Shown: positions 47,812-56,789 of the stretch, in pieces
How positions within the stretch are numbered: position 1 is the first letter of the stretch
Layout: each line of letters begins with the position of its first letter
NCBI RefSeq assembly: GCF_000731315.1
Contig: NZ_HG938353.1
Location: forward strand, 1,550,001 to 1,614,000
DNA: 64,000 bases
Origin: Neorhizobium galegae bv. orientalis str. HAMBI 540
GTDB taxonomy: Bacteria > Pseudomonadota > Alphaproteobacteria > Rhizobiales > Rhizobiaceae
Reading direction: 5' to 3'
Translations under genes and position numbers: made by a program
The notes under the pieces: model-generated
What the model saw: the letters and a program-made list of their open reading frames with translations, nothing else
Told to the model about the DNA's origin: nothing
Database searches by the model: none

Positions 47812-48564
47812 ATGGCGACAATTTCTCATGCCTATCATCGGGTGTTTGACGCGCCGTTCGAGATCGAACGGGCCTTCGATGCCGATTACCTGCTTTACGC
47901 GTCGGCCGGCATCTTCGTTCTCGATATCGGCGACCGCCGCTGGATGCTGCCGCCGCAAAGGGCCGCGCTGATCGCACGGGGAACGGTGATTGCGGTGCGC
48001 AGCAATGGGGCGGCCACGGCGTCCTCGGTTCTGTTCGGCGATCGCGAATTCGAAGCGCCGCTACCGGCCTGCCGGGTCTTCGGTCTTTCCGATCTGGCGC
48101 GGCAGATGATCCTGCATGTCATGCGTTGGGATACAGGACGCCCCTCATGCGACGAAACCGCGAATGCCTTCTTCAGGGCGCTCGCATCCGTCGCGGCGGA
48201 TCTGGCTGCGGAGGAGGACGAGACATGGTTGCCGAAACCGCAGTCGCCGGCCATGGCGGTCGCCGTCGAGCGGATGCTGGAAGATCTCGACCGGGATCTT
48301 GATTTTGGCTCCCTTGCGGAGGCGTCACGCCTTTCGGAACGCACGCTGGCACGAAAATTCGATGCGGAGCTCGGCATGAGTTTTCGCGATTTCCGGCATC
48401 GGGCGCGGATGGTGAGGGCCAAGGAGATGCTGCTTGCCGGCCGGGAGCCGATAACCGAAATCGGCCTCGCCTGCGGGTTCGAAAGTACGAGTTCCTTCAT
48501 CAAGGCGTTTCGGACGTTTGCGGGCACGACGCCGCGGCAATACCGGGTAGGTAAAGCCGGCTAA
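47812..48564 (+). CDS. AraC-family transcriptional regulator
   Basis: A 250-residue regulator. The N-terminal half is a cupin-like sensor (IERAFDADYLLYASAG). The C-terminal HTH pair (about 155-245) reads DLDFGSLAEASRLSERTLAR and ITEIGLACGFESTSSFIKAF, ending with TPRQYRVG. It lacks a strong ribosome site, so it may be coupled to the SnoaL-like gene. It overlaps by 4 bases the 3' end of the convergent repair gene. Confidence 0.9.
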   Translation: MATISHAYHRVFDAPFEIERAFDADYLLYASAGIFVLDIGDRRWMLPPQRAALIARGTVIAVRSNGAATASSVLFGDREFEAPLPACRVFGLSDLARQMILHVMRWDTGRPSCDETANAFFRALASVAADLAAEEDETWLPKPQSPAMAVAVERMLEDLDRDLDFGSLAEASRLSERTLARKFDAELGMSFRDFRHRARMVRAKEMLLAGREPITEIGLACGFESTSSFIKAFRTFAGTTPRQYRVGKAG

Positions 48565-49250
48565 CCCCTCAGCCGCGCCAAAAGCTTCTCGCCCGACAAT
48601 TCCCTGACGGCATCCTTGCCGATCCAGCGGGCGTTCTTGTCCGATGAGGCGGCAAGCTTTTCGGAGAGTTTAAGAGCCGGGGCGTGGCAGGTGCGGTTGC
48701 GCTTGCCGATATTGCGGAGCGCCCAGTTGACCGCCTTCCTGACGAAATTGCGCGGATCGGTGGAATGCGCCTCGATTAGCGGCAGATAGGTGATGAAGGT
48801 ATCGTCCGGCTCGTCCTTGCGATGGACGGCGGCGCCGGCGATCATCGCAAACGCGGTGCGGCGGACGAATTCGCGGTCATCCTCGGCGAAGTCTACGACG
48901 AGCTGCTGCCAGAACGGCGTTTCGACGAAAAGGTCGGCGGCGGTATCGACGATTTCCCAGGAGGCAAAGTCCTCCGACCACCCTCGCGCCTCGGCCGGCG
49001 TCAGTACGGCGGGATCGGCGGTATAGATCGCCAGCATGCGGGCTTCGCGGATGCCGGCGCGCCAGAGGTCCAGCGCCCGGCCGTGATCGCGTTTGATGGT
49101 CCGAGCGATCTTCTGCATGTCGGGATTGGAAATGCCGATCGCCCCGTCGGTGACGATGCCGAACCGGGCCATGCCGGAAATGTTCTCCTCCGATCGCAGC
49201 GTTTCGAGATGCGCGATGATCCCGGCGACGTCGGAGGAGGGGCCAATCAT
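48561..49250 (-). CDS. DNA alkylation repair protein (AlkD-like HEAT family)
   Basis: A 229-residue all-helical protein of the DNA alkylation repair family (PF08713). EARMLAIYTADP, WEIVDTAADLF and NFVRKAVNWALRNIG are the conserved HEAT-like stretches. AlkD removes 3- or 7-alkylpurines by holding the duplex in a helical groove. The Trp and Asp that line the AlkD pocket have plausible equivalents (SWEIVD, VNWALR). It ends convergently with the AraC gene, and its ATG lies 7 bases after the dehydrogenase gene's stop reading downstream on the minus strand. Confidence 0.87.
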   Translation of the reverse strand: MIGPSSDVAGIIAHLETLRSEENISGMARFGIVTDGAIGISNPDMQKIARTIKRDHGRALDLWRAGIREARMLAIYTADPAVLTPAEARGWSEDFASWEIVDTAADLFVETPFWQQLVVDFAEDDREFVRRTAFAMIAGAAVHRKDEPDDTFITYLPLIEAHSTDPRNFVRKAVNWALRNIGKRNRTCHAPALKLSEKLAASSDKNARWIGKDAVRELSGEKLLARLRG

Positions 49251-49257
49251 CGGCAGG

Positions 49258-50130
49258 TCATTTCTTTTCGAGCCGTGCGAGCAGCGAGGACGTATCCCAG
49301 CGCTTGCCGCCCATCGCCTGCACGTCGCCGTAGAACTGGTCGACGAGGGCCGTGACCGGCAGCTTGGCGCCGTTGCGGCGGGCTTCGGTCAGCACGATAT
49401 CGAGATCCTTGCGCATCCAGTCGACCGCGAAGCCGAAATCGTATTTGCCGGCATTCATGGTCTTGTAGCGGTTCTCCATCTGCCAGGAGCCGGCCGCACC
49501 CTTGGAGATCACCTCGATGACCTTCTCGATGTCGAGACCGGCCTGCTTGCCGAAATGGATGGATTCAGCGAGGCCCTGGACGAGGCCGGCGATGCAGATC
49601 TGGTTCATCATCTTGGTGAGCTGGCCGGCACCTGCCGGCCCCATGAGGCCGACCATGCGGGCATAGGCGTCGATCACCGGCCTGGCCTTTTCGAACGTCG
49701 CCTCGTCGCCGCCGCACATGACGGTGAGCACACCGTTTTCGGCGCCGGCCTGGCCGCCCGAAACCGGCGCGTCGATGAAGCCGACACCCTTTTCTCGTGC
49801 AGCGGCATCGAGCTCGCGGGCGACTTCGGCGCTGGCGGTGGTGTTGTCGATCAGGATCGCGCCCGGTTTCATTCCGGCGAGAACACCGGTCTCGGTGATT
49901 GTCACCGAGCGGAGATCGTCGTCATTGCCGACGCAGACGAACACGAAATCGGCATCCTTGGCCGCCTCGGCCGGTGTGGCGGCGGCTCTGCCGCCAAATT
50001 TCTTCGCCCAGTCCTCGGCCTTGGCAGCCGTGCGGTTATAGACGGTGACGTCATGGCCGCCCTTGACCTTGAGATGCCCCGCCATGGGATAACCCATGAC
50101 CCCGAGACCGATGAATGCCACTTTCGCCAT
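49258..50130 (-). CDS. NAD(P)-dependent beta-hydroxyacid dehydrogenase (HIBADH family)
   Basis: A 290-residue dehydrogenase. The Rossmann motif GLGVMG is at 8-13 and the substrate-binding DAPVSGGQAGAENG near 120-133. The catalytic Lys lies in QLTKMMNQ near 173. The family includes 3-hydroxyisobutyrate, tartronate-semialdehyde and gamma-hydroxybutyrate dehydrogenases; residues here do not settle which. AATTTTG and CTGGAGG precede the ATG on the minus strand. The alkylation repair gene follows 7 bases later and may share its transcript. Confidence 0.9.
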   Translation of the reverse strand: MAKVAFIGLGVMGYPMAGHLKVKGGHDVTVYNRTAAKAEDWAKKFGGRAAATPAEAAKDADFVFVCVGNDDDLRSVTITETGVLAGMKPGAILIDNTTASAEVARELDAAAREKGVGFIDAPVSGGQAGAENGVLTVMCGGDEATFEKARPVIDAYARMVGLMGPAGAGQLTKMMNQICIAGLVQGLAESIHFGKQAGLDIEKVIEVISKGAAGSWQMENRYKTMNAGKYDFGFAVDWMRKDLDIVLTEARRNGAKLPVTALVDQFYGDVQAMGGKRWDTSSLLARLEKK

Positions 50131-50271
50131 GCTGAACCTCCAGAATTTTGTTGCCAGAGGATTAGAGCAAAGAGGACCTCCGGAAAAGCGCAGTTCGGCG
50201 AAAAGCGCAGATTTCGGTTTCGGAGGGGTGCACCCCTCGAGGCAGCTGCGCTCCCCTGGTTGCGCTTTGGC

Positions 50272-50688
50272 TCAGAACGGCTTGATGACCGCAAGCGCTA
50301 TGATGACGACGACCGAGCCGAGGACGATCGGCAGGCCGGCGCGCACGAAGGCCGGCGGGTCGAGATGCGGATCGGCTTCCATGCGGCGCATCCAGGCGCC
50401 CTGCATGCCGTGCAGCGCCGACAGCATGATGACGATCAGGAATTTGAAGCCGAACCAGCCGGAAGTGTAAAACCCGTAGCCGAAGGCGAGCCACAGGCCG
50501 AAAAGCCAGGCGCCGCCGAGTGCAGCCGTGGTGACGGTGCGGTCGTATCTTCTGAGCGCCGAGATGACGCCGGTGCGGATCGTCGGCGGCACCATGCCGA
50601 TGACGAAGGCGTTGATCAGCATGCCGCCGATCAGCAGGAAGTCGGACAGAATGTGCAGGGCCTTGATGATGAAATACAGCATGGTCAA
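50272..50688 (-). CDS. CopD/HemJ-like four-helix membrane protein
   Basis: A 138-residue membrane protein with four helices. IIKALHILSDFLLIGGMLIN contains the His of the family near residue 12, and FKFLIVIMLSALHGMQGAW contains a second His. This pattern resembles the CopD/UPF0093 group, whose His may bind heme or copper. HemJ itself is somewhat longer. It overlaps the DinB-family gene by 4 bases. The role is unknown. Confidence 0.72.
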   Translation of the reverse strand: MTMLYFIIKALHILSDFLLIGGMLINAFVIGMVPPTIRTGVISALRRYDRTVTTAALGGAWLFGLWLAFGYGFYTSGWFGFKFLIVIMLSALHGMQGAWMRRMEADPHLDPPAFVRAGLPIVLGSVVVIIALAVIKPF

Positions 50689-51239
50689 CTCCAGATCATG
50701 GCTTCGGTGAAGCCCAGTTCGGCAAAATCTTGTTGTCTCAATTGGTCTTCGCCCTTGCAGAAGAACTCGTCGAGCTGCGGCGGTTGAACGGTGGTTCCCG
50801 ACAGCATGGCGTGAACCTGGCCGCGATGATGGATCTGGTGCTGGAAGAGGTGCATCAGCAGCCGATCGGCAGGCTCGACCTGCACGAAGGTGCGCCGGGG
50901 AATGCGGATGTCCTCGGCGATGGTTTTCTCATCCAAGCTTCGACAGTGATCGATGAGGCGGCGATCGGCGGCGCGCTGTTCGCGATCGAGATCGGCAAAG
51001 AGCGGACAAGGGATTTCAGGCTCGAAGGCGGCGGGACCGAGGCAATCACCTTCGAGCCCGCTGATATAGAGCCAGTCGACGGTGAGGATATGGTTGAGCG
51101 TATGGATGATCGACGGGAAGAAGCTGATCCGCGTCGCGTCCAGCTCTTCGCGTGAGAGCTCTCCGCAGGCTTTCAGCAGCCGGTGGTTGGCCCAGGCATT
51201 GTTATAGGCCTGGGCAAGAAGATAGCGCTGCGGCGTCAT
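50685..51239 (-). CDS. DinB-family protein
   Basis: A 184-residue four-helix-bundle protein of the DinB/YfiT type. AYNNAWANHRLLKAC begins the bundle. The metal-ligand-like His residues are in HTLNHIL and HLFQHQIHHRGQ, arranged as in metal-dependent thiol transferases or hydrolases. Biochemical roles of most members are unknown. It overlaps the CopD/HemJ-like gene (ATGA), so the two are co-translated. Confidence 0.87.
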   Translation of the reverse strand: MTPQRYLLAQAYNNAWANHRLLKACGELSREELDATRISFFPSIIHTLNHILTVDWLYISGLEGDCLGPAAFEPEIPCPLFADLDREQRAADRRLIDHCRSLDEKTIAEDIRIPRRTFVQVEPADRLLMHLFQHQIHHRGQVHAMLSGTTVQPPQLDEFFCKGEDQLRQQDFAELGFTEAMIWS

Positions 51240-51374
51240 CCGAATCCCTCCGTTGCGGAGGGCAAACTATCGGTGAAGAGCGGCGATGAGAAGATGGTTT
51301 GGACCACCCATGATGTCGCGGTGAGGTTATCTGCAATTGCGCGCGCTCAAAGATTGATCCTGCAACCTCGATGG

Positions 51375-52196
51375 TCATGATGTGGTCGTCAACTTCGCGA
51401 TCACCAGATGGCCTGGGGTCGGGTTGCCGTCCTGCATCCGCACGTTGATGTCGGAGATTTCGAGAAGTTCGAAGCCGGTGGCCGTGAGGCGTTCGCGGAT
51501 ATAGGTTTCCGAATGAGCGAAACGCTGGTGCGGGCCGACGATATAGGACCGGCCGGCAAAAGCTTCCGGGGAGAGGGTCTCGGAAGAAAAGACGAACAAG
51601 CCGCCGGGAGCCATGTTTTCTGCCGCGCCGAAGAACAGCGGTTCCAGCGCGCCGAGATAAGGCAGCACGTCGGTGGCGGTCACGAGGTCGAAGGGCTCGT
51701 CGTCATTGTCTTCGAGGAAATCCTCGACTTCGGCCACGTAAAGCGTCTCGTAGAGATCCTTTTCGTGCGCGATTTCAACCATGTTCTCGGAAATGTCGAT
51801 GCCGGTGATGTCGTCGACCATGTCGCGCAGCGTGCCGCCGGTAAGCCCCGTGCCGCAGCCGAGATCGAGCATGCGCTTGAACGGCCCGAGCTTCAGCTCC
51901 TGCAGGCGCTGGCGCACGATGACGGGCACCGCATAACCGAGTTGCTCGACGAGAATGTCCTCGAAGCTTTCGGCGTGCTGGTCGAACAGGGTTTCGACAT
52001 AGGCGTCCGGCGCCTTGGGTGGGGTCTCGCCGCGGCCCATGGCCGCGATGCGCACGGCGGCACCGCCGTGGTCCTCTGGATCGAGTTCGAGCACCTGCTC
52101 GTAGGCCTTGACGGCTGCATCGATGTCGCCCCCCTTTTCCAGCGCCAGCGCGCGGTTATAGGCCTCTGCCAGGGCTTCCTCGTCGATCTTCTTCAT
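51375..52196 (-). CDS. TPR-containing class I SAM methyltransferase
   Basis: A 273-residue protein. The first 50 residues are a tetratricopeptide-like repeat (AYNRALALEKGGDIDAAVKAYEQVLELDPE). The methyltransferase domain has the SAM motif LDLGCGTGLTGG near 109-120, the acidic GIDIS and the late FVFSSETLSPE. The frame is open upstream, but ATG 52196, preceded by AAGGA, gives the family form. The substrate is unknown; similar proteins appear in Rhizobiales genomes as putative methyltransferases. Confidence 0.87.
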   Translation of the reverse strand: MKKIDEEALAEAYNRALALEKGGDIDAAVKAYEQVLELDPEDHGGAAVRIAAMGRGETPPKAPDAYVETLFDQHAESFEDILVEQLGYAVPVIVRQRLQELKLGPFKRMLDLGCGTGLTGGTLRDMVDDITGIDISENMVEIAHEKDLYETLYVAEVEDFLEDNDDEPFDLVTATDVLPYLGALEPLFFGAAENMAPGGLFVFSSETLSPEAFAGRSYIVGPHQRFAHSETYIRERLTATGFELLEISDINVRMQDGNPTPGHLVIAKLTTTS

Positions 52197-52332
52197 GGCC
52201 AGCGTCCTTCTTTTCGCAGGCGGCTTTAAGCCGATAGCCGGCATTTGTCCATCAGGGGGAACGCGGCGGGTGCTCATTCGTTGAGAGGTCAAAGCAGAAC
52301 GGCTTTTCGAGAACCACCTCCGGGAGAAGGTC

Positions 52333-53055
52333 ATGCCTGTCGACGAGGGCAAAAGCGTGCTGGAGCAGAATGTCGAACGGCGCGCGCCGTCGCTGCCGAT
52401 GACCTCCGCCGAAAAGGCCAATGTGATCATCCACTATTACCGCGGCGAACTCGGGCGGATGACCAGCTGGCGCGACCGCATCGACCGCACCTCGAACTGG
52501 TCGATCACGGTGGTGGCGGCGCTGCTGTCGGTCTCGCTGTCGACGCCGACGTCGCATCACGGCGTGGTTCTGTTTGCGATGCTGCTGATCTCGCTGCTTC
52601 TCTTGATCGAAGCACGGCGATACCGCTTCTTCGACGTCTACCGCGCCAGGGTTCGCAAGCTGGAACGCCATTATTTCGCGCAGGCACTTTATCCGCAGGC
52701 GGACCTCAAGCCCGACTGGGCGCAGGCGATCGCCACGAGCCTGCGCAATCCCTGTTTCCTGATCAGTTATCGCGAGGCGTTGTTTCGCCGGGTGAGGCGC
52801 AATTACGTCTGGATGTACGTCATCCTGCTGATGGCGTGGCTTCTGAAGATCTCGACCCCAAAGCTCCTGCCCAACGATACCCAGGCGGATGTCGTCTTTT
52901 CATGGTCGGAGGCGGTCAACAACGCCGCGCTCGGTCCTTTGCCGGGATGGAGCGTGATTGCGCTCGTCGCGGTCCTTTATGCCGCCGTGATTTTCTCAGC
53001 CCTGCATCGCGAGCCGGACGACGGCGAATTCGCCCATGGCGAAGTGCACGTCTGA
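52333..53055 (+). CDS. DUF2270 membrane protein
   Basis: A 240-residue protein of the DUF2270 family. The N-terminal cytoplasmic part (HYYRGELGRMTSWRDRIDRT) leads into two helices (about 58-95), a charged middle with KLERHYFAQALYP, and two further helices at about 155-173 and 205-225. GAGAAGGT lies right before the ATG. The family has no assigned function. It stands alone between two minus-strand genes. Confidence 0.85.
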   Translation: MPVDEGKSVLEQNVERRAPSLPMTSAEKANVIIHYYRGELGRMTSWRDRIDRTSNWSITVVAALLSVSLSTPTSHHGVVLFAMLLISLLLLIEARRYRFFDVYRARVRKLERHYFAQALYPQADLKPDWAQAIATSLRNPCFLISYREALFRRVRRNYVWMYVILLMAWLLKISTPKLLPNDTQADVVFSWSEAVNNAALGPLPGWSVIALVAVLYAAVIFSALHREPDDGEFAHGEVHV

Positions 53056-53171
53056 AACGCGAGGCTGCTGTTTTTAGTGTTTAACCCGGCACTGATCTTC
53101 GACGAAGCACAGACAACTAGCCGCCTTCCAGGTTGGACCGATTTGACCGGAACGACTGAAGGCCACTTCCG

Positions 53172-54065
53172 CTACAGGTTTTTGAGTTCCAAGCGGGACC
53201 CCAGCATATCCAGAAATGCGCGAACTTTGGCTGAAGACGATCTGCCTTCCGGCCACACGGCGTGTATCGGCACCGGCGCCGGCTCGAACTCCGTTAAAGT
53301 CAACTCGACGCGACCGTCGTCCACCAACTGCCTTATCTGCCAAAGGGGTGAATAGCCCAAGCCCAATCCGTGGATTGCTGCAGCATAAATCGGCGTCATC
53401 AGGTTAGATCGAAAAATCCCGGCGACTTTCACCGTCCGAGGCTTGCCTTCAATCTGAAACATCCACTCGCCTGGACGTTCATCGACGGTTCGAACAATGC
53501 AATTGTGCTGGGCCAGGTCAAAGGGATGGGTCGGTTGGCCATGTCGCCTGAAGTAGGAAGGAGCCCCGAATACCACGCGCCGCAACGCGCCCAGGCGTTT
53601 CGCTCGCAAGCCGGAATCCGGCAAGTTGCCGATCCGTATCGCCAGATCGAGACCCTCGGCACCAAGATCGACAAAGGCATCGGAAAGCTGCAGATCAACC
53701 TCGACCCTTGGATACATCCGCATGTAGTCGGCGACGATAGGCACGAGGAAATCCGGGCCGAACAGAACCGGTGCAGTGAGGCGCAGGATGCCTGATGGCT
53801 CCGATCGTCGGTTGGCCGCTTCGAGCTTTGCTTCGTTTATCTCGTCGACGGCGGGTTTGATGCGGTGGAAAAAGGCCGCGCCCGTTTCGCTCGGTGTCGA
53901 ATGGCGCGTCGTCCTATGCACCAGTTCGACCCCAACGGACTCTTCCAATGTCGCTAAAGACCGGCTGATCGACTGAAGTGAACGGTTCAGTCGACGAGCG
54001 GCAGCCGTCAAACTTCCATGCTCGACGACTGCAATGAACGCTTCAAAATCATCTATCCGGCTCAT
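53172..54065 (-). CDS. LysR-family transcriptional regulator
   Basis: A 297-residue LysR regulator. The N-terminal winged HTH (1-60) reads FIAVVEHGSLTAAARRLNRS, and the co-inducer domain has GILRLTAPVLFGPDFL. It is transcribed divergently from the NmrA-type gene, the usual arrangement for a local activator or repressor. G+C is lower than most of the window. Effector unknown; NmrA partners suggest redox or quinone stress. Confidence 0.93.
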   Translation of the reverse strand: MSRIDDFEAFIAVVEHGSLTAAARRLNRSLQSISRSLATLEESVGVELVHRTTRHSTPSETGAAFFHRIKPAVDEINEAKLEAANRRSEPSGILRLTAPVLFGPDFLVPIVADYMRMYPRVEVDLQLSDAFVDLGAEGLDLAIRIGNLPDSGLRAKRLGALRRVVFGAPSYFRRHGQPTHPFDLAQHNCIVRTVDERPGEWMFQIEGKPRTVKVAGIFRSNLMTPIYAAAIHGLGLGYSPLWQIRQLVDDGRVELTLTEFEPAPVPIHAVWPEGRSSSAKVRAFLDMLGSRLELKNL

Positions 54066-54187
54066 CGCTCATTCTCCCGAAAATCGAGAGAAACTATCAC
54101 AAAACCGGGGACTGGTAACGGATTTCGTGAATTCATAACTTTCCCTGAGTGGTCCTGAAGGGGACAGCTTCGCAGGAAGGAATTATT
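54066..54187. promoter_or_regulatory. Divergent control region of the LysR and NmrA genes
   Basis: TCTC-N9-GAGA (54073-54089, TCTCCCGAAAATCGAGA) is a T-N11-A-type dyad of the kind LysR proteins bind, just upstream of the regulator start. The NmrA gene has AGGAAGGA before its ATG. Further AT-rich sequence could hold both promoters. Confidence 0.4.
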
Positions 54188-55048
54188 ATGAGATCACTCA
54201 ATCCAACTGTTTTGGTGGTCGGCGCCACAGGTCGATTTGCCGGACTTGTCGTGCCCGAGCTTATTCGCCGCAATGTCAATGTTCGAGCGCTTATTCGTGC
54301 CCCGGCAAACGCCGAAAAGGCTCGCACGCTCGGCGCGTCCGAAGTCGCGATCGGAGATTTGAGCAATCGTCAAAGCCTCGAGAGCGCCGTCACGGGCGTC
54401 GACGGCGTCTTTCACATCGGGCCAGCCTTTGCTCCTGATGAAGCGGCTATGGGTGTTGCCATGGTCGAGGCGGCGGCCCGAGCAGGCGTTCAGAAATTCG
54501 TATTTTCTTCGGTGATCCAGCCTACCAATACGACGCTGAAAAACCATGCGAGCAAGGTGCCGGTCGAAGACGCTCTCTATTCGACGAATATGGAATATAC
54601 CATTCTTCACCCTGCCAATTTCATGCAAAATATCAGTACCGCCTGGCCGTCCGTCGTTGAACATGGCGTCTTTTCGGAGCCGTTTTCAAAAACAGCGAAA
54701 TTGGCGCGGGTCGACTACCGTGATGTCGCCGAAGTCGCAGCGATCGCATTGACCGGGCCGCGATTATCCTATGCGACCCTCGATCTGTGCGCTGGCATGT
54801 ACAGTCGCGAAGATATCGTCTCGTTGATGGCGGGCGAACTTGGCCGTCCCATCTCTGCCGGCGAGCCGACATTTGACGAGTGGGCGGCGAATACTCGTCT
54901 CCCCTACAATGACGATCAAATGCAATTGCTGGCCAAAGTATATGGCCACTACACCAGGTATGGCCTTGGCGGAAACAGTCTGGCATTGCGCGCCGCTTTG
55001 GGCCGCGAGCCGCGTTCCTTGTTAAGCTTTATTCGGGAACTGGCCTAG
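54188..55048 (+). CDS. NmrA-family NAD(P)-binding protein
   Basis: A 286-residue atypical short-chain dehydrogenase. The Rossmann motif GATGRFAG is at 12-19 and RALIRAPANAEKARTLGA is the usual dinucleotide-selecting stretch. The substrate loop (AGVQKFVFSSVIQP) and the late HPANFMQNIS fit the NmrA/azoreductase-like QOR2 group, which act on quinones or serve as redox sensors. ATG 54188 is chosen for AGGAAGGA. The DUF2798 gene follows. Confidence 0.88.
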   Translation: MRSLNPTVLVVGATGRFAGLVVPELIRRNVNVRALIRAPANAEKARTLGASEVAIGDLSNRQSLESAVTGVDGVFHIGPAFAPDEAAMGVAMVEAAARAGVQKFVFSSVIQPTNTTLKNHASKVPVEDALYSTNMEYTILHPANFMQNISTAWPSVVEHGVFSEPFSKTAKLARVDYRDVAEVAAIALTGPRLSYATLDLCAGMYSREDIVSLMAGELGRPISAGEPTFDEWAANTRLPYNDDQMQLLAKVYGHYTRYGLGGNSLALRAALGREPRSLLSFIRELA

Positions 55049-55108
55049 CAACACGTCACTTCGCGCTCTCAATAGCGCTTACTCTGATTTTCTGATGAGG
55101 AGATTCCC

Positions 55109-55375
55109 ATGCAAGCTTCACCTGAAAAGGCTTTCAAATTGAGAAAACTACCAGCCGCCTACAATGCGGTCGTCATGCCATTCGTTCTTTCAATCCTTAT
55201 GTCCTGCATTGTCTCCACCGTGTCGACGGCAATCAACATAGGCTGGACAACCGGTTTCGCGGGGACCTGGGCCTATGCATGGGGCGCATCGTGGCTCGTT
55301 GCGTTTCCGAGTTTACTGGTTGTCCTCCCGATCGTGCGACGGATCGTTGCAACAATTGTCGATCGGCCGGCCTGA
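55109..55375 (+). CDS. DUF2798 small membrane protein
   Basis: An 88-residue protein with two helices (VVMPFVLSILMSCIVSTVSTAIN and WLVAFPSLLVVLPIVRRIV, shortened here in scope), the DUF2798 pattern. Homologues often sit beside LysR or NmrA-type genes. ATGAGGAG precedes the start. It is probably co-transcribed with the NmrA gene 60 bases upstream. Function unknown. Confidence 0.85.
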   Translation: MQASPEKAFKLRKLPAAYNAVVMPFVLSILMSCIVSTVSTAINIGWTTGFAGTWAYAWGASWLVAFPSLLVVLPIVRRIVATIVDRPA

Positions 55376-55543
55376 TCCTTATAGTCTCAAAGAACCGAAG
55401 ACCGAATGTCGAGATATCGGAGGCGACAAAGATCAGCCAGCGCATCCGATGACGGAAAACACCAAGAACGCCTGACCGGCAAAAAATCCGACTGGCTGTT
55501 TGCCCCCGGTATTGATCGCACCATCACATCCGGGATCAAACAG

Positions 55544-55807
55544 CTAGTGCAGGATGATCTCGCCCTTGACGGCCCGCCATTCGCTTGCCGAGATCAGCTT
55601 GCGATGGACATAGCGGACGGAATGCAGCGGGCCGTCGAGCTTCTCCTGCCAGAATTTCAGAAAACCGTTCATCTCGGGAAAATCCGGAGCGAGGTCGTAG
55701 TTCTGCCAGACATAGCTTTGCAGCAGCGCGGGATGGTCCGGCAGGCGGTAGAAAATTTGGGCGGTCGTCAGCCCGTAGCCTTTCAGCATCATTTCCATTT
55801 CAGACAT
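55544..55807 (-). CDS. Usg family protein
   Basis: An 87-residue protein of the Usg family, named for an orphan gene near a Caulobacter tryptophan operon. GYGLTTAQIFYRLPDHP and LQSYVWQNYDLAPDFPEM are its signature, with FWQEKLDGPLHSV after. It is soluble. No tryptophan genes lie nearby, so the name carries no pathway meaning here. A strong hairpin lies 28-47 bases upstream of the ATG. Confidence 0.92.
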   Translation of the reverse strand: MSEMEMMLKGYGLTTAQIFYRLPDHPALLQSYVWQNYDLAPDFPEMNGFLKFWQEKLDGPLHSVRYVHRKLISASEWRAVKGEIILH

Positions 55808-55834
55808 GCAAGCAGTTCCCGTTTGTTGTTTCGC

Positions 55835-55854
55835 GGTGACGTCGTTGCGTCACC
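55835..55854. promoter_or_regulatory. Perfect inverted repeat upstream of usg
   Basis: GGTGACG (55835-55841) and CGTCACC (55848-55854) flank 6 bases. It sits 28 bases before the usg ATG on the minus strand, where it could act as an operator or 5' hairpin of the message. Confidence 0.35.
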
Positions 55855-55958
55855 TAATAGGAGAACATGCCATGTTTAACCGAAGCTTTACAATTCCACC
55901 TTAAGAGCACATTCGTGATAATTTACAGTATGTTAGCAGCTGTTTCGCCTGAGTGCTG

Positions 55959-56789
55959 CTAGCGCTTCAGATGGCGCGTCAGGCGTGCCTCGATGAAGGC
56001 CCAGAGATGCCGCAGCGCTTCGACGATGGCGAGGTAGAAAATCGCCGCCCAGAGATAGGTCTGATAGTCGAACGTGCGTGAGAAGGCGTAGCGTGTCTCG
56101 CCCATCAGATCGAAGACGGTGACGATGGCGACGACGGCCGATCCCTTGATCAGAAGCACGATCTCGTTGCCATAAGGGCGCAATGCGACGATCAGCGCCT
56201 GGGGCAGGATGACCTTGCGGAAAGCGTTGCGTTTGGAAAGGCCGAGTGCGGCCGCACCTTCGTGCTGGCCGCGCGGCACGCTTTCGATCGCGCCGCGCAG
56301 GATTTCCGCCTGGTAGGCGGCGGTGTTGAGCGTCAGCGAGAAGAGGCCGCAATACCAGGCTTCGCGAAAGAACCACCAGAGGCCGACGGATTCGAGTTGC
56401 GGTTTGAAGCTGCCGAGCCCGTAATAGATCATGAACAGCTGGGCGAGCAGCGGCGTGCTGCGAAACACGTAGACATAGGCATAGGCGAGGCCGTTCAGCG
56501 CCTTGTTTCTCGACATCCTTGCGAAGGCGATCGGTGCCGACAGCACGGCCCCGAGGATGACGGCGAGGCCGACCAGCGAAATGGTGGTCCAGAGGCCGTG
56601 GAGATAGCGCGGGCCGTAGCGCAGGAATTTATCCTCGTTCCAGCCGCTGATCATCATGAAGACAAGCGCGATCGCAAGGGCTGCCCAGACGAGCAGAACC
56701 AGGATGCCGGCAATACGCGCCGGCGCCAACTGCCTGCCGATCAGGGCCGGAGGCGCGCGTGGCGGGATCAGTTCCTTGACGTAACTCAT
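55959..56789 (-). CDS. Polar amino-acid ABC transporter, permease (HisM-type)
   Basis: A 276-residue permease with five to six helices and the EAA loop GQHEGAAALGLSKRNAFRKV near 165-190, typical of the His/Gln family. TPLLAQLFMIYYGLGSFKP is the usual periplasmic linker motif. It overlaps the other permease gene by 4 bases. It is the last gene of this unit. No ATPase gene follows (55958 downward holds no coding sequence). Confidence 0.93.
   Translation of the reverse strand: MSYVKELIPPRAPPALIGRQLAPARIAGILVLLVWAALAIALVFMMISGWNEDKFLRYGPRYLHGLWTTISLVGLAVILGAVLSAPIAFARMSRNKALNGLAYAYVYVFRSTPLLAQLFMIYYGLGSFKPQLESVGLWWFFREAWYCGLFSLTLNTAAYQAEILRGAIESVPRGQHEGAAALGLSKRNAFRKVILPQALIVALRPYGNEIVLLIKGSAVVAIVTVFDLMGETRYAFSRTFDYQTYLWAAIFYLAIVEALRHLWAFIEARLTRHLKR

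Noticed and set aside
55872..55904. Ten-codon frame MFNRSFTIPP after AGGAG near usg
   Set aside because: Too short to support; no conservation data, and no link to a downstream plus-strand gene.
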